DNA of 64,000 nt from Algoriphagus boseongensis (GCF_004362805.1 NZ_SNYF01000005.1:1415676-1479675); one strand, 5' to 3'. Positions 17,486-27,180 are shown, numbered from the stretch's first letter. Translations and numbers: made by a program. The notes: generated by a model not told the origin, from the sequence alone.

Positions 17486-18113
17486 AGATAGCCCCTACAT
17501 ATTAAAAGCGCTGATCGAAAAACTGAGCTCGATACCCGAGGTGCTTTTGAAAATAAAGGCATTGAATGGCAAGGACTTACTCGAAAAAATCCAGCTGGAC
17601 AGTAACCTTGACTTGATTCTAATGGATATCGAAATGCCCGAAATGAACGGGATAGAGGCAACTTACCAGATCAAACAGCGCTGGCCCCAGATCAAAGTAG
17701 TCATGCTGACTGTTTTTGATTCAGATGATAAAATTTTCAATTCCATCCGGGCTGGTGCAGATGGCTACCTGCTGAAAGATGCCGAAAATCAAGATCTGGA
17801 AAAAGCGATCCGGGACACCTTAGAAGGCGGTGCTGCGATGACCCCATCCATCGCACTGAAAACTCTTCGTCTGCTCAGAAATCCACATCTCCCCGAAAAT
17901 CTTGAAGATCCTGAAGAAGTCAGACTTTCAAAGCGAGAAATCGAAATCCTGGAACAGCTCAGTAAAGGACTGAAATACAAGATGATCGCAGACAATCTTT
18001 TCCTATCCGTCGGCACCGTCAAAAAACACGTGGACAACATCTACTCCAAACTTCAGGCTCACAACAAACTTGAAGCCATCCAAAAAGCAAAATCCAATCG
18101 ACTGATCGGATAG
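17463..18113 (+). CDS. LuxR/NarL-family response regulator
   Basis: The 216-residue protein has a receiver domain with the acidic pocket AED (residues 7-9), phosphoacceptor Asp55 (LILMDIEMPE), the Thr/Lys positions MLTVFD and LLKDA, and a C-terminal LuxR helix-turn-helix (LSKREIEILEQLSKGLKYKMIADNL...). The ATG at 17463 gives the normal domain start; longer readings only extend into the kinase gene. It is the partner of the upstream kinase. The lipoprotein gene 72 bp downstream could be a target. Confidence 0.95.
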   Translation: MIRLGIAEDSPYILKALIEKLSSIPEVLLKIKALNGKDLLEKIQLDSNLDLILMDIEMPEMNGIEATYQIKQRWPQIKVVMLTVFDSDDKIFNSIRAGADGYLLKDAENQDLEKAIRDTLEGGAAMTPSIALKTLRLLRNPHLPENLEDPEEVRLSKREIEILEQLSKGLKYKMIADNLFLSVGTVKKHVDNIYSKLQAHNKLEAIQKAKSNRLIG

Positions 18114-18185
18114 AATACTGAAAATAGCGTATTTCCAAAGCTGAGTTTCCCTTCTACTTTCGGAGAAAAAAAACCGAAAGCAGCT

Positions 18186-19484
18186 ATGAAGTTTAAATAT
18201 ATTTTTCTTTTTCTGGCCTTGATGGGAAGCATGGCTTCCTGCGATCTGATCAATGGCGGAGATGACAACACGGATGGCTCCTCCGGTGGCTCATCAGGAG
18301 CAGACCAATTGGCCAAGGAAGTGGCAGAGGCCAAGGCCTTCTACACCAAACAGGGGGCTCAGTTCAAATTTCGGGTGCATGCATTCAACGGAGACTTGAA
18401 CAATGAGCATTGGATGTTCCTGAAAGAGATTTTTGAACGAAACGGGAAAATCTCCTTTATCTCTGAGTCTTGGACGACTTTCGGAGGAACCACCTTCGTC
18501 TACAAAATAAATGCGACAGGTGAACTGATTCTTGATCCGATCTTTGGTGGAAATCAGCTGAATCCACGAAATGAAAATGAAATCAATGCCGAAGATCAGC
18601 TGGTAGTCTATCAATACGCTTCTGGTGCCGTGACTCATGGTGTATATGGAAATTCACGAGGGGTAATGCATAACCTAAGCACCCAAAAGAATAATCAAAC
18701 CCCAATGACTAATTCCGACCAGGGATATTTACTTAATCTCAAAGGCAAGAGCTTTGTATTTAGTATGGGTTTGAATTCAAACACTGGTTTTCCAAGCCTT
18801 TACACCTTTGTTCCAGGCGTACCTCCAGCAGCAGATCGATGGGATTTGACAGACCTTCCCAATTTTAAAAATGTCGGAATAAACTTTACCAATGATGCTT
18901 CCAAAGCCGGAAATCCAAACAAGGTCTTCTGGACTTGGATAAGCTATGATGCGGTGAATACCACTAATGGAAAACTCCATTGCGTTTCCTTTGACGGCAA
19001 TAACTTCAGCACCATCACTTCAAAAGCAATCGGGCCCGTCGGAGAGACACTTTCCATGGAGAAAAAACACATGCCAGTCCTCTATAAAAATCCAAACAAT
19101 CTGGACCAACCTTATATCGTGATTCGAAGATGGAACAATCCAAACATCTTGGACATTTACAAATACACAGGATCTAGCCTTGAAACTGTAGCTGAAGGTG
19201 TCAACCTTCCAACAACACTTCCTGCATCCAACGGAGTTACGCGTGATTTCAAAGAAATTGCCTTCACAGGGAGCAATGTGTACATGATTGCCCAAGCAGA
19301 CAAAAGGCTATACAAGCTGAAAGGAAAAGAATGGGAAGTCATCGGACAAAATCTCCTCACCTTAGATAATACATTTACCGCAATCGAAGGTGGTGCAGAT
19401 GGTCTTTATGTGGGACTTACCACGATACTTCAAAATGGCGGCCCAAAACGTATTGCCGCAGACTTGGTGTATTTGAAAAATTGA
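18186..19484 (+). CDS. Lipoprotein of unknown function
   Basis: This 432-residue protein has a lipoprotein signal ending in the lipobox SMASC at Cys20, then a Gly/Ser/Asp-rich tether. The rest is beta-rich with recurring Trp/Tyr and Gly turns, which suggests a beta-propeller-like fold, but I cannot assign a family. It lies downstream of the two-component pair. A near-consensus -7 box (TACTTTCG at 18155-18162) suggests its own promoter. A strong terminator follows. Confidence 0.8.
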   Translation: MKFKYIFLFLALMGSMASCDLINGGDDNTDGSSGGSSGADQLAKEVAEAKAFYTKQGAQFKFRVHAFNGDLNNEHWMFLKEIFERNGKISFISESWTTFGGTTFVYKINATGELILDPIFGGNQLNPRNENEINAEDQLVVYQYASGAVTHGVYGNSRGVMHNLSTQKNNQTPMTNSDQGYLLNLKGKSFVFSMGLNSNTGFPSLYTFVPGVPPAADRWDLTDLPNFKNVGINFTNDASKAGNPNKVFWTWISYDAVNTTNGKLHCVSFDGNNFSTITSKAIGPVGETLSMEKKHMPVLYKNPNNLDQPYIVIRRWNNPNILDIYKYTGSSLETVAEGVNLPTTLPASNGVTRDFKEIAFTGSNVYMIAQADKRLYKLKGKEWEVIGQNLLTLDNTFTAIEGGADGLYVGLTTILQNGGPKRIAADLVYLKN

Positions 19485-19505
19485 TTTTTTGCTGGGTGAG
19501 CGCTT

Positions 19506-19534
19506 GGCCCGGGCGATAGTCCGGGCCGTTTTTT
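19506..19534 (+). terminator. Intrinsic terminator after the lipoprotein gene
   Basis: GGCCCGG (19506-19512) pairs with CCGGGCC (19521-19527), followed by GTTTTTT. Confidence 0.9.
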
Positions 19535-19554
19535 CCCACTCTATTCTGATTTTG

Positions 19555-19589
19555 AAAAAAGCCCTCCGAGGAATTAATCCAAAGAGGGC
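19555..19589 (-). terminator. Intrinsic terminator of tex
   Basis: On the minus strand GCCCTC and GAGGGC (plus-strand 19561-19566 and 19584-19589) enclose a 17-nt loop. TTTTTTC follows, 9 nt after the tex stop. Confidence 0.8.
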
Positions 19590-19597
19590 TGTAAGGA

Positions 19598-21859
19598 TTA
19601 TTTCCCAAACTGCTTTTTGAGTATTGCCAATTTATCAGCCATGGAGCCTCCAGGTTCTTCTGCCTTATTAGGTTTTGCAGCTGAGTTATGGGTTGTTCGG
19701 GGCTTGGAATCACGAACTCGCTCCGCAAACGGGTCGGCTTTCATGCTAAGCCCGATTCGCTTTCTCTGAATATCTACTTCCATTACAGTTACCTGAACTT
19801 TTTGAGCCACTGATACGACCTCATTTGGATCTTTTACAAATCGATCCGCTAAGTGACTTAAGTGCACCAAACCATCCTGATGAACCCCGATATCCACAAA
19901 AGCCCCAAAGGCGGTGATGTTGGTTACTATTCCTGGAAGCTTCATTCCCACCTTTAAATCGGCCATAGAATTGACTCCTTCCTGGAATTGAAATACTTCA
20001 AAACTTTCTCTCGGGTCACGTCCAGGTTTGGCTAATTCCTCCAAAATATCCTGAAGGGTTGGTAAGCCTACTGTTTCAGACACATAGTTTTTTAAGATAA
20101 TTTGATTTCGAAGTTCCTCAGAACTCATCAAATCTTGCACAGAAGCTTTTAGATCTTTTGCCATTTTTTCTACCAAATCATAGCGCTCCGGATGAACCGC
20201 AGAACTGTCCAAGGGATGCTTGGCATTTCGGATTCTTAAAAACCCTGCTGCCTGTTCATAGGCCTTTTCCCCCAATCTTGGCACTTTTTTGAGCTGAGCC
20301 CGAGAAGAAAAAGGTCCGTTTTCCATACGGTAGTCTACGATATTTTGAGCCAAAACCGGACCTAAACCTGAAACATAGGTCAGCAATTCTTTGGAAGCGG
20401 TATTGACTTCGACTCCTACTCCATTCACGGCTGACATCACGGTATCATCCAGGGAATTCTTAAGCGCATTTTGATCCACATCATGCTGGTATTGGCCTAC
20501 CCCAATGGACTTGGGATCAATTTTGACGAGCTCTGCCAAAGGGTCCATCAATCTTCTTCCAATCGAAACAGCACCTCGGACTGTCAAATCCAAATCCGGA
20601 AACTCATTTCTTGCCACTTCAGAAGCGGAATAAATCGAGGCTCCTGATTCATTGACCATGGTAATGATGATGGATTTCGGCAATCCTAATCCCTTGACAA
20701 AAGCCTCTGTTTCTCTTCCTGCTGTTCCATTTCCTATGGCTATCGCCTGAATTTTAAATCGTTCTACCAATCCTTTGATGGTCATGCCCGCAGCTGCGGT
20801 TTGACGCTGGGGTTCGTGGGGAAAAATAGCCTCATAATGCATCAATTGTCCCTGTGGGCCTAAACAGACCAACTTACAACCTGTGCGGAATCCTGGATCG
20901 ATTGCCATCACGGATTTTTCTCCCAAAGGAGCTCCAAGCAGTAACTGGCGGAGATTTTCGGCAAAAACCCGAATTGCTTCCTCATCGGCCTTTTTCTTAG
21001 TCATAAGTCGGATTTCTGTTTCCATGGAAGGTTTCAAAAGCCTTCTGTAACAATCCTTGATCGCTAACTTCACCTGATCAGCAGAGCTATTCGCAAAGCC
21101 TTGAAGAATCTCACGCTCCATTATTGAAAGAGAAGAAGCCTCATCTGGGCAAGAATCCAGCATCAGAAAAAGCTCCTTTTCTCCTCTTCTCATGGCCAAA
21201 ACCCGATGAGAAGGCGCTGTTTTTATAGGTTCGGACCAGTCGAAATAGTCCTTGTATTTAATCGCCTCAATTTCTTTTCCAGGAATAACTCTGGAGGTGA
21301 AAATTCCTTCTTCCCAAAAGAGCTTCCTCATTTTTTCACGAAGTGGAGCATTTTCATTGATCCATTCGGCGATGATGTCTCGGGCACCCTGTAGGGCCTC
21401 CTCAATTGAGTTAACCTCCTTTTCAGGACTAAAATACTTCTCAGCCTCAGCTTCTAAATCAATCGAATTCTGGGCGAAAATCAGCTCTGCCAAAGGCTCC
21501 AAACCCTTTTCTCGGGCGATAGTCGCTTTGGTTCTTCGCTTGGGCTTGTAGGGTAAATAGATGTCTTCCAGCTTAGCCATCGTTTCGGCTCCTTCGATGG
21601 ATTTTTTGAGCTCTGGAGTCAATTTCCCTTGTTCTTCGATCGACTTAAGAATGGCTTCTCTTCGCTTATCCAGTTCTCTCAATTGCTCAATACGGTCCCG
21701 AATGGTGGCTACCTGAACTTCATCCAAAGTCCCGGTCACCTCTTTTCTATACCTTGAAATAAAAGGAACAGTTGCTCCTCCGTCCAACAATTCTATAGTA
21801 GCCTGCACCTGATGAGGCCTTACGCCGAGTTCGGACGCAATTTTACTTTCGTAATTCAT
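19598..21859 (-). CDS. tex: Tex-family RNA-binding protein
   Basis: The 753-residue protein has the full Tex/Spt6-like layout: an N-terminal helical region with FISRYRKEVTGTLDEVQ, a YqgF/RNase H-like core (VMAIDPGFRTGCKLV), tandem helix-hairpin-helix segments (VNTASKELLTYVSGLGPVLAQNIV), and an S1 domain at about 650-725 (VGMKLPGIVTNITAFGAFVDIGVHQ). Tex is a widely conserved transcription-associated nucleic-acid-binding factor. The C-terminal tail is lysine-rich. It is transcribed alone with its own terminator. Confidence 0.96.
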   Translation of the reverse strand: MNYESKIASELGVRPHQVQATIELLDGGATVPFISRYRKEVTGTLDEVQVATIRDRIEQLRELDKRREAILKSIEEQGKLTPELKKSIEGAETMAKLEDIYLPYKPKRRTKATIAREKGLEPLAELIFAQNSIDLEAEAEKYFSPEKEVNSIEEALQGARDIIAEWINENAPLREKMRKLFWEEGIFTSRVIPGKEIEAIKYKDYFDWSEPIKTAPSHRVLAMRRGEKELFLMLDSCPDEASSLSIMEREILQGFANSSADQVKLAIKDCYRRLLKPSMETEIRLMTKKKADEEAIRVFAENLRQLLLGAPLGEKSVMAIDPGFRTGCKLVCLGPQGQLMHYEAIFPHEPQRQTAAAGMTIKGLVERFKIQAIAIGNGTAGRETEAFVKGLGLPKSIIITMVNESGASIYSASEVARNEFPDLDLTVRGAVSIGRRLMDPLAELVKIDPKSIGVGQYQHDVDQNALKNSLDDTVMSAVNGVGVEVNTASKELLTYVSGLGPVLAQNIVDYRMENGPFSSRAQLKKVPRLGEKAYEQAAGFLRIRNAKHPLDSSAVHPERYDLVEKMAKDLKASVQDLMSSEELRNQIILKNYVSETVGLPTLQDILEELAKPGRDPRESFEVFQFQEGVNSMADLKVGMKLPGIVTNITAFGAFVDIGVHQDGLVHLSHLADRFVKDPNEVVSVAQKVQVTVMEVDIQRKRIGLSMKADPFAERVRDSKPRTTHNSAAKPNKAEEPGGSMADKLAILKKQFGK

Positions 21860-22124
21860 CTATTTTTGGAAATACTAATCAGAATTAAAACCGCAAGATA
21901 AGACTGCCTAATTAGAGAAAAAGGTTAAAATGTGCCAAGGGTCACTAACCGGCTGGAATTGTGGAAGTAATTTTGATTTCAGATTTGGGATGTGAGGGCA
22001 AGAAGAAATTAGGTAGCGTAAAACTGAGAATCTAAACTTCCCTAGTAAAACCCTGATAATACTAGCAGACCTTAGCGGTATTAATAAAACCTCGTAAATC
22101 GTACTTCCTAACTCTTAATTCTAA

Positions 22125-22703
22125 ATGGATTGGAAAAAAGAAATTAAATCCTGGGGGCTGATTCTAGCCTTTTTTGCCTTGTTATATTTCACAGGATTGC
22201 TTCCAGTGATTCAGGGAGGCATACAATCGGTGTTTTTGGCGACTGGACTCATCAAACCCAAGCTGGAAATTCCAGACCTAACCAATCAGCAATTTGATTA
22301 CCGAGGACAATTCAAGGATATGGATGGTAATCTCGTTGATCTACAAGATTACCGTGGAAAGGTGGTTTTCATCAATATCTGGGCTTCTTGGTGTGGCCCT
22401 TGCCGAGCCGAAATGCCCCATATTTCAGAATTGTACAAAAAAGTAAAAAACCAGCCGGATTTGGAGTTTTTATTAATTGGAACTGACAATGATTTTCAGA
22501 AGAGCAAAAACTTCATCGAGGGAAAAAACTGGGCGTTCCCTGTTGTCCATGCCAGTTTTGGATTAAACAGAAGCCTCCAAAGCGAATCTATTCCCACCAC
22601 CTTGGTAGTAGGCAAAAACGGAAAAATCATCTTTTACCAGGAAGGAATGAGCAATTTCAACACAGATGAATTCGAAAATTTCCTTTTAGAATCCGCTCGG
22701 TAA
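22125..22703 (+). CDS. TlpA-like thioredoxin-fold protein
   Basis: The 192-residue protein has an uncleaved N-terminal membrane anchor (residues 8-30) and a thioredoxin-like domain with the redox motif Cys90-Gly-Pro-Cys93 (WASWCGPCRAEMP) and a cis-Pro loop (ESIPTTLVV). It should act as an envelope thiol-disulfide reductase. It is followed after 31 bp by the amine oxidase gene, so they may share a transcript. The 265-bp gap before it holds no gene that I can see. Confidence 0.92.
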   Translation: MDWKKEIKSWGLILAFFALLYFTGLLPVIQGGIQSVFLATGLIKPKLEIPDLTNQQFDYRGQFKDMDGNLVDLQDYRGKVVFINIWASWCGPCRAEMPHISELYKKVKNQPDLEFLLIGTDNDFQKSKNFIEGKNWAFPVVHASFGLNRSLQSESIPTTLVVGKNGKIIFYQEGMSNFNTDEFENFLLESAR

Positions 22704-22734
22704 GAATATTTCCTTCATTTTTTTAACTTGAAAT

Positions 22735-24096
22735 ATGAACATAGCCTCCACCGAAGTGGTCATCGTTGGCGCAGGATTCTCAGGTCTTGCTGCTGCCCGA
22801 ATCCTTAAACAATCCCATATAGCATTTGAAATTCTGGAGGCCCGAGATAGGCTTGGAGGAAGAGTTTATACCAAAAAATTTGACCAAGGATATTACCTGG
22901 ATTTTGGTGGACAATGGATTGGCCCAACCCAAGATCGAATGTATGCGCTGTGCGAAGAATATGGCGTTTCTTTCTATGAAACTTATAATCAGGGGAAAAA
23001 CATCCTTGACCTAAAAGGAAAAATCAAAACTTATTCAGGAGTTATTCCCAAACTCGATCTTTTTTCCTTGCTGAATTTGGATTGGGTTATTCGCAAATTG
23101 GAAAGACTTGCGAAAAAAATCCCGATGAATTCTCCATGGACTCATCCAAAAGCCCAAAAATGGGATCATATGACTTTAGAGGATTTTCTCAAAAGTGAAT
23201 GTAAGACCAATTCAAGCTATGCTGTTTTGAGAGCCGGATGCGAGACAATTTTTGCCTGTGACCCTGAGGAGCTAAGCTTTCTTCATGCCTTGTTTTACAT
23301 CAAATCCGGGACTTCTCTCGACTGCCTGATTAATATCAAAAACGGAGCTCAGCAACATAGAATCCAGGGTGGAATGCAGCTTTTGGCAGAGAAAATTTCC
23401 GAAGGATTCCAAGAAGACATTCATTTCAATTCTCCCGTAAAGCAAATCCTAACCCGTGAAAATGGATACACCGTATTCACTTCTGAAAGGGAAATAATCT
23501 GCAAGCAGGTCATTATTGCCATCCCCCCACCCTTGCTAAAAGAAATAGGATTTCAGCCTGCTCTACCCCAAACAAAAACAGGGCTTTTGGAAAACTATCC
23601 GATGGGGCAAGTCGCGAAATGTTTTTTAATTTATGAAAAACCATTTTGGCGAACTCAGGGATTTTCGGGGCAATCTGTTTCAGATGAAAATACGCCCTAC
23701 CAAACTTTATTCGATTGCTCGCCCTCTGATGGAAGCAAGGGGATTCTTATGGGTTTTTCGATAGGAAGCAGGGCAAGAAACCTATTCAAACTTCCAAAAG
23801 AAGAAAGAGAGAAAACCATGAGAAAAGTTGCCAATCGCTATTTTGGACCTATGGCTGATGACTATCTGAATTACGAGGACTTTTTCATGACCGACGAAAC
23901 TTGGTCTCAGGGTTGCTATGCAGCCTTAATGCAGCCAAAAGCTTGGACTAGTTTTCAGGATGCATACCGAAACTCAGTCGGAAATATCCATTTTGCCGGA
24001 ACTGAAGCAGCTACTCGTTGGCATGGCTATATCGAAGGAGCTGTTTTGGCTGGAGAAGCTGCGGCTGAAAAAGTCCTTCAAAATTTGGATTCCTAA
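22735..24096 (+). CDS. Flavin monoamine oxidase family protein
   Basis: The 453-residue protein begins with a dinucleotide-binding fold (VVIVGAGFSGLAAARIL), followed by EARDRLGGRVYT and GGQWIGPTQ, and ends with the FAD-binding HFAGTEAATRWHGYIEGAVLAGE. Cys394 in WSQGCYA aligns with the cysteine that covalently binds FAD in mitochondrial MAO. The substrate is probably a primary or secondary amine, but it cannot be deduced. It has no signal peptide. It is 30 bp before the C69 hydrolase gene. Confidence 0.9.
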   Translation: MNIASTEVVIVGAGFSGLAAARILKQSHIAFEILEARDRLGGRVYTKKFDQGYYLDFGGQWIGPTQDRMYALCEEYGVSFYETYNQGKNILDLKGKIKTYSGVIPKLDLFSLLNLDWVIRKLERLAKKIPMNSPWTHPKAQKWDHMTLEDFLKSECKTNSSYAVLRAGCETIFACDPEELSFLHALFYIKSGTSLDCLINIKNGAQQHRIQGGMQLLAEKISEGFQEDIHFNSPVKQILTRENGYTVFTSEREIICKQVIIAIPPPLLKEIGFQPALPQTKTGLLENYPMGQVAKCFLIYEKPFWRTQGFSGQSVSDENTPYQTLFDCSPSDGSKGILMGFSIGSRARNLFKLPKEEREKTMRKVANRYFGPMADDYLNYEDFFMTDETWSQGCYAALMQPKAWTSFQDAYRNSVGNIHFAGTEAATRWHGYIEGAVLAGEAAAEKVLQNLDS

Positions 24097-24126
24097 GCTT
24101 CTTTAGACCAATAAATCCTTAATCTC

Positions 24127-25344
24127 ATGTGCGATACTCTAGTTGCCCTACCCAATCAAACTGCCTCAGGAAATCTGATTTTTGGAAAAAACTCAGACCG
24201 GGAACCTTTGGAAGCTCAGGCGGTAGTTCATGTACCTAGAACCTCGCATTCCAACTCGAACTTGCAGTGCACTTTTAGAAGTATTCCGCAAGTTGAGCAG
24301 ACGTATGAAGTTATTCTTTCCAAACCTTTTCAAATGTGGGGTGCTGAAATGGGCGCCAATGAATGGGGAGTTGTAATTGGGAATGAGGCCGTTTTCACCA
24401 ATGTAAAAATCAATAAAAAAGAGCTTGGACTGATGGGGATGGATCTTCTTCGTTTGGCTTTGGAGCGAACAAAAACTGCTCAGGAAGCTTTACGATTAAT
24501 TATTCAACTCTTGGAAACCTATGGCCAAAATGCCTGCGGAGGTTATCAAAACAGGAATTTCTATTACCACAACAGCTTTCTGATTGCAGACCCAGAGAAG
24601 GCTTATATTTTGGAAACAGCCGGGAAATCTTGGACTTTCAAAAAAGTTATCGCATTGGGAAGCATTTCCAATGGATTGAGCATTGAGGAGGATTATGAAG
24701 AGGTGAGCTTCAAAGAGGAGCCTAAAACGATTCAGAGGTTTTTTTCGGGTAAAAAACCAAACTTCAAAAACTACTTTTCTGACCTAATTTATACCAAAGC
24801 GGGACGGCCTGAAATTCGAAAAGCCTGTACTCTAAACTTTATTTCAACTTCAGAGAATTCTGGAGTCTCGGATTTTATGGGATCCTTAAGACAGCATAAC
24901 CTAGAGGATTTTCATCCCAAAAAAGCCACTACGGGATCGGTTTGTATGCATGCTACTGGATTTACCAATCCTTCAGATACCACAGGAAGTATGGTAGCGG
25001 AAATACGGAAAGGGAAACCCTCTACCCTTTGGCTTACTGGAACTCCCCATCCATGCATAAGCTTGTATGTTCCATTTTACTTCGGATGCAATTTAAATCA
25101 TCCACTCCTGAATCCATCTGCAAAACCTGATCAAAGTCTGTGGTGGAAGGCAAAAGCTTTTCAAAAGAAAATCCTATTGGATTATTCCAAAAAACAACCT
25201 GAATTGAGAGCAAAATGGGATGAGATTCAAAAAGATTGGATCAAGAAAGACCAAGAACTAATTCATGGAAATGCCACCAAACAAGAGTTGGCTGAGTTTT
25301 CTCTCTCCTGCCTTAAAACCTATGAAAATCTTCTAGGAGGTTAA
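24127..25344 (+). CDS. Secernin-like C69-family hydrolase
   Basis: This 405-residue N-terminal-nucleophile protein starts MCDTLVALPNQTASGN, so Cys2 becomes the N-terminal nucleophile after Met removal. IFGKNSDREPLEAQAV and the WGAEMGANEWGVVIGNEAV segment are typical of secernins. The family includes dipeptidases, but secernin activity is not well defined, so I call it a probable amidase or peptidase. It ends directly against the convergent moaE gene. Confidence 0.87.
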   Translation: MCDTLVALPNQTASGNLIFGKNSDREPLEAQAVVHVPRTSHSNSNLQCTFRSIPQVEQTYEVILSKPFQMWGAEMGANEWGVVIGNEAVFTNVKINKKELGLMGMDLLRLALERTKTAQEALRLIIQLLETYGQNACGGYQNRNFYYHNSFLIADPEKAYILETAGKSWTFKKVIALGSISNGLSIEEDYEEVSFKEEPKTIQRFFSGKKPNFKNYFSDLIYTKAGRPEIRKACTLNFISTSENSGVSDFMGSLRQHNLEDFHPKKATTGSVCMHATGFTNPSDTTGSMVAEIRKGKPSTLWLTGTPHPCISLYVPFYFGCNLNHPLLNPSAKPDQSLWWKAKAFQKKILLDYSKKQPELRAKWDEIQKDWIKKDQELIHGNATKQELAEFSLSCLKTYENLLGG

Positions 25345-25791
25345 TTAAGTATTGACTTTCCAGACGTGCCCTTCGGTGTCAAGAATTTCTCTCCCCCAAA
25401 CAGGCAATTCGGCTTTGATTCTCTCAACTAACTCATCGCAGGCTTGCATAGCCGCTTTTCTATGCTTGGAAGAAGTAAAAACAAAAAGGCAAATCTCCCC
25501 TACTTTGATTTCTCCAAGGCTATGGTAAATATGCATGCAGGTCAGGGGGTACTTTTCAAAAATATCCTCCCGGATTTCAAAAGCCTTTTCCAAAGCCATG
25601 TCCTCGTAGGCGGTATAATCAATGGCAATTACATTTCCCTCAGGCTTTTCATCCGCACGAATCTGACCTAGAAAAATGCTATGTCCTCCGATATCGGTTT
25701 TGCTTGAATGGTTGGCAATAGATTGGGCTATTTTCTCAGGAGAAATAGGTCCTTGAACAAAAATATTTTTGGGTTTACGCTCCTTTTCCAT
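25345..25791 (-). CDS. moaE: Molybdopterin synthase catalytic subunit
   Basis: MoaE works with thiocarboxylated MoaD to put the dithiolene sulfurs onto precursor Z. The 148-residue protein has GHSIFLGQIRADE, YEDMALEK, and the C-terminal SKHRKAAMQACDELVERIK region. The first catalytic lysine (IKAELP) is present; the second, usually in WKKE or WGKE, reads WGRE here, a conservative Arg replacement. It is the last gene of the minus-strand run, 6 bp after moeB. Confidence 0.94.
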   Translation of the reverse strand: MEKERKPKNIFVQGPISPEKIAQSIANHSSKTDIGGHSIFLGQIRADEKPEGNVIAIDYTAYEDMALEKAFEIREDIFEKYPLTCMHIYHSLGEIKVGEICLFVFTSSKHRKAAMQACDELVERIKAELPVWGREILDTEGHVWKVNT

Positions 25792-25797
25792 GGGTAA

Positions 25798-26868
25798 TTA
25801 CGATTTTTTCAAGGCATTCATTCCGCCTTTGATTGAAGAGATTTTCTTATCAGGAAATACCGAAATCAGAGTTTGTGCAGCTTTTAGACTTCTAACTCCG
25901 CTTTGACAAAACAATAGGATTTCCTCGGAATGAGCCAAGAAATCCTGCTTTTCCGACAAAACTGACATCGGTATTTTCCAAAGTCCTGTACAGTTCAATT
26001 CCGGTTTTTCATCAAGTTCCCTAACATCCACAAAAGCAATATTTGAATTCATTTTACCCATGACTTCCTCCCAGGAAACTTGCTTCACTCCCTCACAGGC
26101 TAAGGCATAATCCAGGCTTTCTAAGGCTTCCCAGGTTTGGGGGGATTGAAGGGAAGATTCAGGCCTTGGGCTTAGTTCCACTTCGTAAGACTGAGAATTT
26201 AAACTATTGAAAAACAAAACCTTATTAGCCAATGGCTTTCCGTATCCTGTAAGCACTTTGATCGCTTCCAAGGCCATCAAATTTCCGATTATTCCAGGCA
26301 AAACTCCTAAGACCCCTGTTTCTGAACAATTGGGAATCTCTGAAGCAGCTGGCATTTCCGGATACAGATCCCGATAGTTTGCGGAGTTTTTTCCCCAATT
26401 GAATACTGAAACCTGCCCCTCATGCTGATAAATAGCTCCGAAAACCAAGGGCTTTCCTAAGAGCACACAGGCATCGTTGACTAAGTATCGAGTGGGGAAA
26501 TTGTCACTTCCATCCAGAATCAAATCATAACCTGAAATCAATTCCTTCGCATTTCCAGTTTCCAAAACCTCAGGAAAAATCTCCCATTTTATATCTCGGT
26601 ACTTTTTCTGAAAATAGGCAGCAGCAACTTCAGCTTTATTTTTTCCCAGATCTTGTTCTCCATAAAGTACCTGCCGATTCAAATTACTCAAATCAACCTG
26701 GTCTCCATCTACGATTCCAATTCTACCCACTCCTACAGCTGCCAAATACAACAAAGCCGGACAACCCAAGCCTCCTGCACCGACAACCAGCACAGAAGAT
26801 GCCTGAAGCTTTCTTTGGCCTTCAAGCCCAAAACCTTGCAATATGACCTGTCTTGAAAAGCGATTCAT
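25798..26868 (-). CDS. moeB: MoaD-adenylating enzyme with rhodanese domain (MoeB/ThiF family)
   Basis: Residues 1-250 form the E1-like adenylyltransferase (VLVVGAGGLGCPAL, GDQVDLSNLNRQVLY, DGSDNFPTRYLVNDAC, NCSETGVLGVLPG). Residues 265-356 form a rhodanese domain with active-site Cys in LLFCQSGVRSLKAA. It should adenylate the MoaD C-terminus and may transfer sulfur through the rhodanese. Both zinc CxxC pairs of classical MoeB are gone: CYRC reads NYRD and no CxxC follows the adenylation domain. moaD ends one nt upstream of its start codon. Confidence 0.92.
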   Translation of the reverse strand: MNRFSRQVILQGFGLEGQRKLQASSVLVVGAGGLGCPALLYLAAVGVGRIGIVDGDQVDLSNLNRQVLYGEQDLGKNKAEVAAAYFQKKYRDIKWEIFPEVLETGNAKELISGYDLILDGSDNFPTRYLVNDACVLLGKPLVFGAIYQHEGQVSVFNWGKNSANYRDLYPEMPAASEIPNCSETGVLGVLPGIIGNLMALEAIKVLTGYGKPLANKVLFFNSLNSQSYEVELSPRPESSLQSPQTWEALESLDYALACEGVKQVSWEEVMGKMNSNIAFVDVRELDEKPELNCTGLWKIPMSVLSEKQDFLAHSEEILLFCQSGVRSLKAAQTLISVFPDKKISSIKGGMNALKKS

Positions 26869-26869
26869 G

Positions 26870-27109
26870 TCATCCTCCAGAAAATGGTGGAAGTAATGCT
26901 ACCTCTGCTCCAGCCGGTATTTCGGAGTCGGCCAGTTGCATTTTTTTATTTAAAGCGAAACTGAATTTTACCCCAACTAAATCTGGAAATTGACTTTCCA
27001 GCTGGGCTCTTAATTCCTTCAAAGTTCCTGGATTGTCCAGAGAAAGGTCGGATGAACCGATTTTCTCAGCAATCATTCCAAAAGCTTTGATCTGTATCGT
27101 TTGTGACAT
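26870..27109 (-). CDS. moaD: Molybdopterin synthase sulfur-carrier subunit
   Basis: This 79-residue ubiquitin-like protein ends in the required Gly-Gly (PPFSGG), the site of adenylation and thiocarboxylation. It starts the moaD-moeB-moaE subset, with the next gene in near-contact. A 295-bp repeat-rich gap separates it from the upstream tauE-like gene, so it may have its own promoter. Confidence 0.93.
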   Translation of the reverse strand: MSQTIQIKAFGMIAEKIGSSDLSLDNPGTLKELRAQLESQFPDLVGVKFSFALNKKMQLADSEIPAGAEVALLPPFSGG

Positions 27110-27180
27110 TGTTCTAGAAATTCAATTTCAATTTAGTCATTGAACCAATTTTCAACCAGAAAGAAAAAAACAAATTCCAA

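Noticed and set aside
18157..18180. CTTTCGG...CCGAAAG hairpin in the lipoprotein leader as a riboswitch or attenuator
   Set aside because: The left arm overlaps a near-consensus -7 box, so it would not be fully transcribed, and it is only 7 bp.
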